40,204 nucleotides of DNA, taken from assembly GCA_947167695.1 (NCBI GenBank), contig CAMVIX010000007.1:1-40204 (forward strand), given 5' to 3'. Below, one piece after another: positions 9,852-19,576 of the stretch (position 1 is the stretch's first letter; each line of letters begins with the position of its first letter). The notes under the pieces are model-generated. The model saw only the letters and a list, made by a program, of their open reading frames with translations. It searched no databases and was not told the DNA's origin. Both the position numbers and the translations under genes were made by a program. The DNA is from an uncultured Clostridiaceae bacterium. GTDB taxonomy: Bacteria; Bacillota; Clostridia; TANB77; CAG-508.

Positions 9852-11805
9852 ATGAAAAAAAATATAGTCAAAAAGATAGCGTTTTTTTTAATAGCAATTA
9901 GCTTTTGTATAATTTGTATGAATTTAAGTATAAGCAAAGCAAAAATAAGCGATTTCGTAATAGACGAATATGTACTTAATGAACATACGATAGAAGCGGT
10001 ACCACCAGCAACAACTGTAGAAACATTTCTATCAAAAGTATTAACAAACCAAGACTGCATAATATACAATCGAAACAGGCAAAAACAAAATTTGGAATTT
10101 GTATTTACTGGAGATGTGCTAGAAACTAATGAAAAAGAATATGTAATAATTGTAAAACGGAGATAGTTCAGTTGATGGAAAAGTATCTACAACAGATTTA
10201 TTAGCAACAAAAAGATTAATTGCTTTAAATGAAGATTATAATATCTACAGTAAAAAAGCTATGGATATGGATGGAAATGGAAAAATAAACTTAACAGACC
10301 TAATAAAATTAAAACGAAAATTAACTTCATTAGATGAAGAAATAAGTAAAATAAAGTTTAGTGAACAAAGTATTATAGTAACTAAAGGGAAAAAACATCA
10401 ATTAAGATTAATAATTGAACCTCTAAACGTTGAACAATATGATATAAAATATAAAATTGAAGATGAAAGTATAGCAAGACTAGATGAATATGGAAATATA
10501 GAAGGGCTGAAAGCTGGTACAACAATTATTACAGCGACGGCAGGAAACGAAAAACAAGCAAAATGCATAATCGAAGTAAAAGGGGAGATTAGCGAAGATG
10601 GAATAATAAATAATGATTATTTTGAAATTCCAATAGATGGCAATACTGAAAGAGATGCAATTTTAGCAAGTTACGGTATAGATAATGCTATAAAATATGC
10701 TAAAAACAATAATATTAAGTTTATAAAATTGGAGACAGGACATTACTTTATTGACACTGTAAACATAGCAATTCAACTAGAATCAAATATAGACTTCGAT
10801 TTAAATGGCTCTATAATAGAAGTGCTCAGAAATTCCAAGCCAAAATATAATCTAATAAATATTTCTAATGTGGAAAACACTACAATTCGAAACGGAGTAT
10901 TAATAGGAGATAAAGAATTACATGACTATGATTATCAAGCTGAATCAACACATGAATGGGGACATGGTATAAGAATAGAGCATGCGAAAAATATAACAAT
11001 ATCTAACCTAGATATTTCAATGATGACAGGAGACGGAATATATATAAATGATTTCATGTCTGATGAGAATATGAGAACTGAAAATATTATTATAAGCTCC
11101 AATAATATTCATGATATTAGAAGAAATGGAATTTCTGTAATTGCAGTGGATAAATTAGAAATTATAAATAACAATATTTACAACATATCAGGAACAAAGC
11201 CACAAACAGGTATAGATATTGAAAGAAATTTCGAAAAACAATCGTATAAAAATGTTATTATTCAAAATAATAAAATATACAATCATAAAAATGGTTCTTC
11301 AATACAACTAATGGATACAGCGCAGAATCTTCAAATATTAAATAATGATTTAGCAGGAAGAATAACTGCATATAGAAGTAGCAGAGTTAAAAGAGAAGAA
11401 ACTTTTCCATATGTATCTGCAAGAGAGATAATGAGCATGTACGACATTATAATTTTAAACAATAGAACGATAAACGAAGAAATGATAAGAAAAGGTGAAT
11501 ATAATTTAACTGCTTCAAACGATAATGTTAATTCACTGGAAATAAGAACAAACCAGATACATGTCGAAAAAGTGGAACTTGACAAAACTACACTTAATTT
11601 ACAGATAGGCGAAGAGAAAAAATTAACTGAAACAATATCACCAGATAGTGCAGACTATAAAGCAGTTGAATGGTATTCAAGTGATGATAGTATTGTTACT
11701 ATAAAAAAAGGCATTGTAAAAGCCAGAAAAGCTGGAAATGCTACTATAACAGTAAAAACCTTGGATGGAGAAAAAATTGCTACGTGTGATGTATTTGTTT
11801 ACTGA
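9852..11805 (+). CDS. Secreted dockerin / Big2 / right-handed beta-helix protein, requires a +1 shift at CGG (extra C at 10158)
   Basis: Signal peptide; after removing the C the protein reads VIIVKGDSSVDGKVSTTDLLATKRLIA...MDMDGNGKINLTDLIKLKRKL (dockerin pair), then Big2-like and beta-helix repeats. Length 1954 = 3n+1. Confidence 0.88.
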
Positions 11806-11894
11806 CAAATAAAAAATAGCATAAAAATATTACTCAAAACCATTGACAATAGTTAAATTGCGGTGTATAATATTTTTACAATTAAGAAGAACAG

Positions 11895-11919
11895 AAGAGT
11901 GGGAGCAAATCCCACTCTT
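11895..11919 (+). promoter_or_regulatory. Leader hairpin upstream of rimP (rimP-leader-like)
   Basis: AAGAGTGGGA-GCAAA-TCCCACTCTT followed by TTTGTAAG then the rimP SD. Confidence 0.65.
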
Positions 11920-11945
11920 TTGTAAGTTTTAAAGGAGGTTTTGCT

Positions 11946-12407
11946 TTGGCAAATATTGAGGAGAAAGTAGAAAAACTAATTCAGCCAATTATTACAAATC
12001 TTGGGTATGTCCTTTATGATGTTATTTACGAAAAAGAAGCAAAAGATTATTATTTAAGAGTATTTATAGATTCAGAAAAAGGAATAGACTTGAACGATTG
12101 TGAAAAAGTAAATGATGCAATTACGGATATACTTGATGAGGCAGACTATATTAAAGATGCATATTTTTTAGAAGTTTCATCTTGCGGACTAGAAAAAGTG
12201 CTTCGAAAAGATAGTCACTACAAAGAACAGATAGGAAATGAAATTGAATTAAAACTATTTAAAGGATTAGACAAAAAGAAATCTTATAAAGGAATTTTAA
12301 AAAAATTTGACAAAGAAAAACTTACTTTGCAAGTAGAGAAAAAAGAAATAGAAATTGAACGAAAAAATATATCCCAAGCAAAGACAGTATACAATTGGGA
12401 AGAATAG
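11946..12407 (+). CDS. rimP: Ribosome maturation factor RimP
   Basis: LGYVLYDVIYEKE...YYLRVFIDSEKGIDLNDCEKVNDAI...LEVSSCGLEKVLRK; TTG start after AAAGGAGG; first gene of the nusA operon. Confidence 0.93.
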   Translation: MANIEEKVEKLIQPIITNLGYVLYDVIYEKEAKDYYLRVFIDSEKGIDLNDCEKVNDAITDILDEADYIKDAYFLEVSSCGLEKVLRKDSHYKEQIGNEIELKLFKGLDKKKSYKGILKKFDKEKLTLQVEKKEIEIERKNISQAKTVYNWEE

Positions 12408-12422
12408 AAAGGAATGATAAAA

Positions 12423-13524
12423 ATGAAAACAACAGATAGCAAAGAACTAATTAGCGCATTAGAAGAACTAGAAAAAGAAAGAGGAATAAGCAAGGAGTAT
12501 ATGCTAGAATCACTTGAAAATGCACTTGTTATGGCATATAAAAGAAATTTTGATTCGGCAGAAAATGTTAAAGTAACAATGGATAAAGATACTGGAGAAG
12601 TGCATGTTTATTCAGTAAAGGAAATTGTAGATGAAGTAGAAGATCAAAACCTACAAATTAGCTTAGAAGATGCAAAAAATATAAACAAAAAACTTAAATT
12701 AGGAGATACAGTAAATATTGAAATCATTCCAAAGAACTTTGGTAGAATTGCGGCTCGGAACGGCAAAGCAAATTATAGTACAAAAAGTAAGAGAAGCTGA
12801 AAGAGATATTTTATACAAAGAATTTGATCAAAGAAAAGGCGAAGTAGTAACTGGAATGATACAAAAAACTGAAGGAACTGCTTTAGTTCTTGATCTTGGT
12901 AAATTAGAAGGAATTATGCCAAGAAAAGAACAAATACCTACTGAAACTTATCATTTAAACCAGAAAATAAAAGGTTACGTAGTGGATGTGCAGAAAGGGA
13001 CAAGAGGAAATCCCCAAGTAGTAGTATCAAGAAGCCATCCAGACTTTGTGAAAAAACTATTTGAGCTTGAAATTCCTGAGATATATGAAGGATTAATAGA
13101 AATAAAAAGCGTGTCTAGAGATGCAGGGTCGCGCTCTAAAATAGCGGTATATTCAACAAACAAAGATATTGATCCAGTAGGCTCTTGTGTTGGGCAAAGG
13201 GGAATCCGCATTAAAAATATAATAGATGAACTAAATGGAGAAAAAATAGATGTTGTAGAATGGTTTGAAAACCCTGGAATGTTTATAGCACAAGCATTAC
13301 TTCCAGCAGAAGTATTAGCAGTAGATACAAAAGATGAAGAAAAATTTGCACAAGTAATAGTTGCAGATAATCAATTATCTTTAGCAATAGGAAAAGCTGG
13401 GCAAAATGCTCGCTTAGCTGCAAAATTAACAGGCTGGAAAATAGACATAAAGAGCGAAACACAATATAGAGAGATTTTAGCAAAACAAGAAGAAACGACT
13501 TCAGAGAATAATAATGAGGTGTAG
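12423..13524 (+). CDS. nusA: Transcription factor NusA, requires a +1 shift at CGG (extra C at 12756)
   Basis: NFGRIAA then TAKQIIVQKVREAERD; S1 and KH domains (VGSCVGQRGIRIKNIIDELNGEKIDVVEW). Length 1102 = 3n+1. Confidence 0.95.
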
Positions 13525-13565
13525 GGGTTGCATATTATACAACTCGGTTAAACCAGGAGGAAGAA

Positions 13566-13826
13566 ATGAAACAGATTATTCAAAGAACCTGTATTGGATG
13601 TAATGCAAAAAAAGACAAATCTGAATTGATTAGAATTGTTAAGCAACAAGAAGGTACGATCATCATTGATAAAACTGGCAAATTACAGGGAAGAGGTGCA
13701 TATATATGTGGAGAAAGGACCTGCTTAGAAAGGATTACAAAAAGTAATAAGCTAGCCAAAATATTTGGAAAAAATGTGCCGGAAAAAATCTATGAAGAAC
13801 TAAGAGGTGTGGCGATTGACAAATAA
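13566..13826 (+). CDS. ylxR: YlxR family RNA-binding protein
   Basis: RTCIGCNAKKDKSELIRIV...GRGAYIC; position after nusA. Confidence 0.92.
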   Translation: MKQIIQRTCIGCNAKKDKSELIRIVKQQEGTIIIDKTGKLQGRGAYICGERTCLERITKSNKLAKIFGKNVPEKIYEELRGVAIDK

Positions 13827-14133
13827 AGCATTAGGTTTAATAGGAATTGCAACTAAAGCTGGGAAAATTACATTTGGGACTGAAGCAGTTTTAGAGCGAA
13901 TTGAGAAGAAAAAGACGTATCTTGTAATAATGGCAAAAGATGCATCAAACAAATCAAAGGAAAATATGGGGTATGCATGCAAAAAAAATGGCATTCATTT
14001 TTTAGAATTTGAAAGCGTAGAAGCACTAAGCCATTGGGTAGGCAAAAGCAATAAATCTGTAATTTGCATAAATGAAAAAAATTTAGGGGAAGAAATATAC
14101 AAAATAATTAGTGGAGGTGAAGCTATTGGGTAG
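13816..14133 (+). CDS. YlxQ/L7Ae-like ribosomal protein
   Basis: [44 protein letters not shown] start at 13816; between ylxR and infB. Confidence 0.85.
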   Translation: MTNKALGLIGIATKAGKITFGTEAVLERIEKKKTYLVIMAKDASNKSKENMGYACKKNGIHFLEFESVEALSHWVGKSNKSVICINEKNLGEEIYKIISGGEAIG

Positions 14134-17100
14134 TATAAAAATACACGAAATAGCTAAGAAATTAGGATTAACAAGCAAAGAAGTTTTAAGTAAGGCACAA
14201 GAACTTGGCATGGAAGTAAAAAGCCATTTAAGCGGTGTAACAGATGAACAAGCAAATAAAATAGAAAAATCTTTTAGTGGCAGTAATATACCACAAGATG
14301 AAAAAAAAGAGAAGCAAGAAGTAAAGAAAAAAGAAAGTAAGAAAGAACATGAGAAAGAAAAGGAAAAAGATAAAACTTCTGGACCTGTTATAATTCGCAG
14401 ACAAGTAATAATATCTGACGAAGAAATAAAAAAACAAGAAGAAGCAGAAAAGAAGAAAAAAGCCGAAACCAAGAAGGATATAGGCTTTATTGACGAGCGT
14501 AAAAAAGATTTTAATATTGTATACCGCAATAGGCAAACAAAACCTCTAAGCGTAAGTGAACTTTTTGGGCTAAAAAAGGAAGAGCCTAAAAAAGAAGAAA
14601 TAAAAGAAGAGCCGGAAGTAATTGAAGAAGTAAAGCAGGTAGAAAAAATTAATAGAGATATAAGCATAGAGGAAAGAACAGAGCAGAAAAATAATATTGA
14701 AAGAAACAACCAAAATAGAGATGGCTTTGACAGGGGCAATAAATTCAATAGAAATGACCAAAATGGAGATAATAGATTTAAATCTAACAATCAAAATGGA
14801 GAAAATAGATTTAAATCTAACAATCAAAATGGAGAAAATAGATTCGGTCGAAACAATCAAAATGGAGATAATAGATTTAATCGAAATAATCAAAATGGAG
14901 AAAATAGATTCGGTCGAAACAATCAAAATGGAGATAATAGATTTAAATCTAATAATCAAAATGGAGATAATAGATTTAAATCCAATAATCAAAACGGAGA
15001 TAATAGATTTAAATCTGGGGGTCAAAATGGTAATGGCAGATTTAATAATAATCGACCAGGGTTTGGAAATAATAAGTTTAATGGGCAAAGACCAGGCTTT
15101 GGTAATGGCAGAAGACCGCTAGATGAAAGAGGAATTGAAAAAAATATTAAAGATATAATGTCATCGGACATTGCTGAAAAAGAAAATGTAAGAGAATATG
15201 CAAATAAAGCTATAGATAAACAAAAATTGAATAGACCAGAAGAAAATAAAGCAAGAAAAAATAATAAAACAAGAAGAAATGATGATAGTGATTTTAGCTC
15301 AGGCAGATTAAAGGATTTGAAACAGGAAAGCAAACTATCACATATGTTCAATGAAGGCTCAATGCTGGATTACTATGATTTAAGCGATGGAAGAAATCGC
15401 AAAAACAAGAAAAGTAAAGCAAAAGCTCAAGAGGAGCATACAAAGCAAAAAATATTCCAACTTACAGATATTACTATTCCTGAAACAATTTCTGTTAAGG
15501 ATTTGGCGACAGAACTTAAGAAAACAAGTAGTGAGGTTATAAAGAAATTACTAGGCTATGGAATAATGGCTACAATAAATAATGAAGTTGACTTTGATAC
15601 GGCCTTCTTAATAGCAGGAGAATTTGGAGTAACTGCACATAAGAAGGAAGTTGTAAAAGAAGAAGACATATTATTCGATGAAAGCGAAGATAAGGAAGAA
15701 GAACTACAATCAAGACCACCAGTAATAGTGGTTATGGGACACGTAGACCATGGCAAAACTTCTCTATTAGATGCTGTAAGAAGCACGAATGTAATTGAGG
15801 GCGAAGCAGGGGGAATTACACAAGCAATTGGTGCATATAAAGTAGAAATAAATGGAAGAGAAATTACTTTCTTAGATACACCAGGACACGAAGCTTTTAC
15901 AGCAATGCGTGCCAGAGGTGCACAAGTTACAGATATTGCAATACTAGTTGTAGCAGCAAATGATGGTGTAATGCCACAAACAATAGAAGCTATAAACCAC
16001 GCAAAAGCAGCAAATATACCAATTATAGTTGCCGTAAATAAAATAGATGTTGAAGGTGCAGATGTAGAAAAAGTAAAACGTGAACTTACAGAATACGGCT
16101 TAGTTCCAGAAGAATGGGGCGGAGATACTATATTTGTTCCAATTTCTGCTAAGAAAAAACAAAATATTGATACACTTCTTGAAATGGTATTATTAGTTGC
16201 AGACATGAAAGAGCTGAAAGCAAATCCAAACAAACAAGCAAAAGGAACTGTAATTGAAGCAAGACTTGATAAATCAAAAGGACCTATTGCTACAATGCTT
16301 GTACAACGTGGAACTCTTGATGTCGGAGATACAATAGTTGTAGGTTCAGTTATAGGAAGAATTCGTAACATGAGAAACGATAAAGGCCAAGTTGTTAAAA
16401 AAGCAGGACCATCAACTCCAGTTGAAATTTCAGGACTTACAGAAGTTCCAACAGCTGGTGAAACATTCTATGAAGTTAAGGATGAAAAAGCTGCTAAGCA
16501 CTTAATTGAAAGACGTAAACGCCAGGAAAGAGAAAAAGCAATGAATGCTACAGCTGCTGTATCACTAGATGATTTATTTAGTCAAATTGAAAAAGGTAAT
16601 TTGAAACAACTAAACTTAATTGTAAAAGCAGATGTACAAGGTTCAGTAGAAGCTGTAAAACAAGCAGTTGAAAAATTGAGCAATGATGAAGTTAAGGTAA
16701 AAGTAATACATGCAAATGTTGGAGCTGTAACAGAAACAGATGTAACACTTGCAAAGGTATCAAATGCTATAATTATTGCATTTAATGTAAGACCAGAAGC
16801 AATGGCAAAGAGTGCTGCAGACAAAGACAATGTCGAAATTAAGATGTATTCTGTAATATACAATGCTATAGAAGACATTGAAGCAGCAATGAAAGGAATG
16901 TTAGACCCTGTATATAAAGAAGTTATTATAGGAACTGCTGAAGTAAGGCAAACATTCAAAGTTTCAAATGTCGGAACAATTGCTGGATGCTATGTAACAG
17001 ATGGAAAAATTGCGAGAAACTCAATTGTAAGAGTTATTCGCGAAAATATAGTAATTCATGAAGGAAAACTTGTATCTTTAAAAAGATTTAAAGATGATGC

Positions 17101-17206
17101 AAAAGAAGTTGCTAAAGGTTATGAATGTGGTATTCAAATTGAAGATTATAATGACATTAAGGAAGGCGACATCATCGAGGCTCATATAATGGAAGAAGTA
17201 AAATAG
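14126..17206 (+). CDS. infB: Translation initiation factor IF-2
   Basis: IF2_N helix, long charged/Asn-rich linker, [41 protein letters not shown]; probable TTG start at 14126 after GGAGGTGA. Confidence 0.96.
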   Translation: MGSIKIHEIAKKLGLTSKEVLSKAQELGMEVKSHLSGVTDEQANKIEKSFSGSNIPQDEKKEKQEVKKKESKKEHEKEKEKDKTSGPVIIRRQVIISDEEIKKQEEAEKKKKAETKKDIGFIDERKKDFNIVYRNRQTKPLSVSELFGLKKEEPKKEEIKEEPEVIEEVKQVEKINRDISIEERTEQKNNIERNNQNRDGFDRGNKFNRNDQNGDNRFKSNNQNGENRFKSNNQNGENRFGRNNQNGDNRFNRNNQNGENRFGRNNQNGDNRFKSNNQNGDNRFKSNNQNGDNRFKSGGQNGNGRFNNNRPGFGNNKFNGQRPGFGNGRRPLDERGIEKNIKDIMSSDIAEKENVREYANKAIDKQKLNRPEENKARKNNKTRRNDDSDFSSGRLKDLKQESKLSHMFNEGSMLDYYDLSDGRNRKNKKSKAKAQEEHTKQKIFQLTDITIPETISVKDLATELKKTSSEVIKKLLGYGIMATINNEVDFDTAFLIAGEFGVTAHKKEVVKEEDILFDESEDKEEELQSRPPVIVVMGHVDHGKTSLLDAVRSTNVIEGEAGGITQAIGAYKVEINGREITFLDTPGHEAFTAMRARGAQVTDIAILVVAANDGVMPQTIEAINHAKAANIPIIVAVNKIDVEGADVEKVKRELTEYGLVPEEWGGDTIFVPISAKKKQNIDTLLEMVLLVADMKELKANPNKQAKGTVIEARLDKSKGPIATMLVQRGTLDVGDTIVVGSVIGRIRNMRNDKGQVVKKAGPSTPVEISGLTEVPTAGETFYEVKDEKAAKHLIERRKRQEREKAMNATAAVSLDDLFSQIEKGNLKQLNLIVKADVQGSVEAVKQAVEKLSNDEVKVKVIHANVGAVTETDVTLAKVSNAIIIAFNVRPEAMAKSAADKDNVEIKMYSVIYNAIEDIEAAMKGMLDPVYKEVIIGTAEVRQTFKVSNVGTIAGCYVTDGKIARNSIVRVIRENIVIHEGKLVSLKRFKDDAKEVAKGYECGIQIEDYNDIKEGDIIEAHIMEEVK
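14753..15016 (+). repeat. Eight in-frame 33-bp tandem repeats in infB (11-aa unit [11 protein letters not shown])
   Basis: Consecutive AAYNAYCAAAAYGGAGANAATAGATTY... units, 8 x 33 bp = 264 bp. Confidence 0.93.
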
Positions 17207-17228
17207 ACTTAGAGTTAAAGGAGATAAT

Positions 17229-17609
17229 ATGCAAAGACAGAATAATTCACATAAATTAGACCGCGTAAATGAGGAATTAAAACGCGAGATTAGTAATATA
17301 ATAAATTATAAATTAAAAAACTCTAAAGTAACGGGAATGATAAGCATTACAAAAGTTAAAGTAACACCGGATTTACGCTATGCTAGAGTTTGGATAAGTG
17401 CGCTTAATTGCAAAAACAAAAAAGACACACTATTTGGCTTAAAACAATCATCTGGATTTATTAGATCTGAAATAGCTAAAAACATAAATATGCGAATTAC
17501 TCCTGAACTTGTTTTTGAATTTGATGAAACAATGGAATATGGAGAAAGAATTGATAGTATATTAAACGACATTATGAAGGATGTAAAGAAGCCAGAAGGA
17601 GAGGAATAA
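17229..17609 (+). CDS. rbfA: Ribosome-binding factor A
   Basis: RVNEELKREISNIINYKLKN...VTPDLRYARVWIS; follows infB. Confidence 0.95.
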   Translation: MQRQNNSHKLDRVNEELKREISNIINYKLKNSKVTGMISITKVKVTPDLRYARVWISALNCKNKKDTLFGLKQSSGFIRSEIAKNINMRITPELVFEFDETMEYGERIDSILNDIMKDVKKPEGEE

Positions 17610-18562
17610 TGATATTAGATAATATTACAGAAGAAATAAACAAGGCAAATAATATAGTTATACTTACACATGAAACACCAGATGGAGATGCAATAGGAAG
17701 TAGTCTAGCTTTATATGGAGCTTTAAAAGCTACTGGGAAAAAAGCAGATGTTATAATACCAGAATATCCACAAGTATTCAGCTTTTTACCATGGTATGAA
17801 GAAATAAAAAAAGAAAGTAAAGAAGAGAAATACGATTTAGCAATATCACTTGATTGCTCAGATATAAAGAGGTTAAACGGATTTGCTGAATATTTTGAAA
17901 ATGCCAAAACGAAAATAGTAATAGATCATCATGGCTCAAATACAATGTTTGGAGACTATAATTACGTTAACCCAAATTCACCAGCCACATGTGAAATACT
18001 GATATCTGTATTTGAATATATGGGAATAGAAGTAAATAAAGGAATTGGAACATGTTTAGCTACAGGAATTATAACAGATACAGGTGGATTTAGACATAGT
18101 ACAGTAAAGCCAGAAACCTTTGAATTTACAGCAGAACTTTTAAATAAGGGAGTAAATATTTCAAGTATTTATCGTAGAGTTCTTCAAATTATATCTATGA
18201 AGCAATTTGAAATTAGAAGAATTGCTTTAAATAGAATGGAATTTTTGGAGGATGGAAAAATAGCATTTACATATATTACAAAACAAGAACAAGAAGAAAT
18301 GAACTTGCAAACAGGAGACCACGAAGGTATAGTTGAATTTGGAAGAGATGTAGAGGGAGTAGAAGTATCTATATTTTTACGTGAACTTCCAGAAGGAGGA
18401 TATAAAGCCTCTTTCCGTTCAAACGAATACGTAAATGTATCGGATGTATGTCTAATGTTTGGAGGTGGAGGTCATCCAAAGGCTGCAGGATGCACAATTC
18501 TTCTACCGTTGGAGCAAGCAAAAGAAAAGTTAATATCACAAACAAAAATGTATTTAAAATAA
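17609..18562 (+). CDS. DHH/DHHA1 phosphoesterase (NrnA-type)
   Basis: LTHETPDGDAIGSSLALY, VIDHHGSN, GGGGHPKAAGCTI. Confidence 0.93.
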   Translation: MILDNITEEINKANNIVILTHETPDGDAIGSSLALYGALKATGKKADVIIPEYPQVFSFLPWYEEIKKESKEEKYDLAISLDCSDIKRLNGFAEYFENAKTKIVIDHHGSNTMFGDYNYVNPNSPATCEILISVFEYMGIEVNKGIGTCLATGIITDTGGFRHSTVKPETFEFTAELLNKGVNISSIYRRVLQIISMKQFEIRRIALNRMEFLEDGKIAFTYITKQEQEEMNLQTGDHEGIVEFGRDVEGVEVSIFLRELPEGGYKASFRSNEYVNVSDVCLMFGGGGHPKAAGCTILLPLEQAKEKLISQTKMYLK

Positions 18563-18568
18563 TGTAAG

Positions 18569-18587
18569 GGTTGCATATCATGCAACC
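18569..18587. terminator. Short hairpin after nrnA
   Basis: GGTTGCAT-ATC-ATGCAACC, 8-bp perfect stem, 7 nt after the stop codon; no strong U-tract. Confidence 0.5.
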
Positions 18588-18594
18588 TGCAATG

Positions 18595-18642
18595 AGATAA
18601 TGGGGACATTCCTGAGTTAGAGGTGTGTCCCCTTGTCTCAAA
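18595..18642. repeat. GGGGACA...TGTCCCC imperfect palindrome (REP-like family member)
   Basis: GAGATAATGGGGACATTCCTGAGTTAGAGGTGTGTCCCCTTGTCTC, arms pair with small bulges. Confidence 0.6.
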
Positions 18643-18657
18643 CAAAAGGGAGAAAAT

Positions 18658-19513
18658 ATGGACGGTGTAATAATATTAAATAAACCAAAGGGAATAACAT
18701 CAAATGCAGTAGTTCAAAAAGTAAGAAAGGCACTAAACATTAAACAAGTAGGCCATTGTGGTACATTAGATCCTTTAGCAGTAGGAGTACTAACAATTCT
18801 AGTAGGGAAAGGTACAAAAATTTCAAAATATTTAGTAGAACACGACAAAACATATATAGCAACAACAAAATTAGGAATAAAAACCACAACAGCAGATAGC
18901 GAGGGCGAAATTCTCGAAACAAAGCCAGTTCCAAATTTAGACGAAACAAAGATAAAAAAAGTATTAGGTAATTTTATTGGAGTACAAATGCAGACGCCAC
19001 CTATTTATTCCGCAATAAAAAAAGACGGAAAGAAGTTATACGAATATGCAAGAAATGGCGAAACAGTTAAAATTCAGCCAAGGCAAATAGAAATTTATAA
19101 TATAAAACTATTAAAATTTGATAAAGAAGAAAATACAATAATGTATGAAGTAAGCTGTTCAAAAGGAACTTACATAAGGAGTCTATGCGAAGATATTGCA
19201 GGAGAATTAGGCACATGCCGGGTATATGAAAGAACTTATAAGAACGAAGGTAGATAACTTTTCCTTAGAAAATGCTATAAGTATTGAAGAATTAGAATCT
19301 ATGAGAGAGAATGTCACACATATATCTATAGAAGAATTATTTAGAAGTAACGAGGCAATAAACTTGAATGATAGAAAATTAGAACTATTTTTAAACGGAG
19401 TAATGCTATCATTTAAAGAAAGTGACGGTATATACCGCATATACAATCAAAAAAAATTTATTGGACTTGGGGTTGTGCAAGCACAATTACTTAAAAGAGA
19501 TGTGGTTATTTGA
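18658..19513 (+). CDS. truB: tRNA pseudouridine synthase B (TruB), requires a +1 shift at CGG (extra C at 19219)
   Basis: GVIILNKPKGITSNAVVQKVRK, GHCGTLDPLAVGVL; after removing the C the protein reads ELGTCGYMKELIRTKVDNFSLENAI. Length 856 = 3n+1. Confidence 0.95.
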
Positions 19514-19576
19514 CGTTTAAGGCAAAAAATGGTAAAATTAACTTATAGCATATATATAAGGTGGTGAATACACTGT

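Noticed and set aside
14753-15016. CRISPR-like array
   Set aside because: Units are contiguous 33-bp coding repeats without unique spacers and stay in the infB frame; no cas genes.
14083-15351. Antisense and alternate-frame ORFs within infB (14083-14790, 14228-14536, 14570-15088, 14697-15122, 15022-15351)
   Set aside because: By-products of low-complexity repeats and biased codons in the infB frame.
15556-16371. 271-aa antisense ORF in infB
   Set aside because: Mirror of the conserved IF2 GTPase domain, no SD or recognisable domain.
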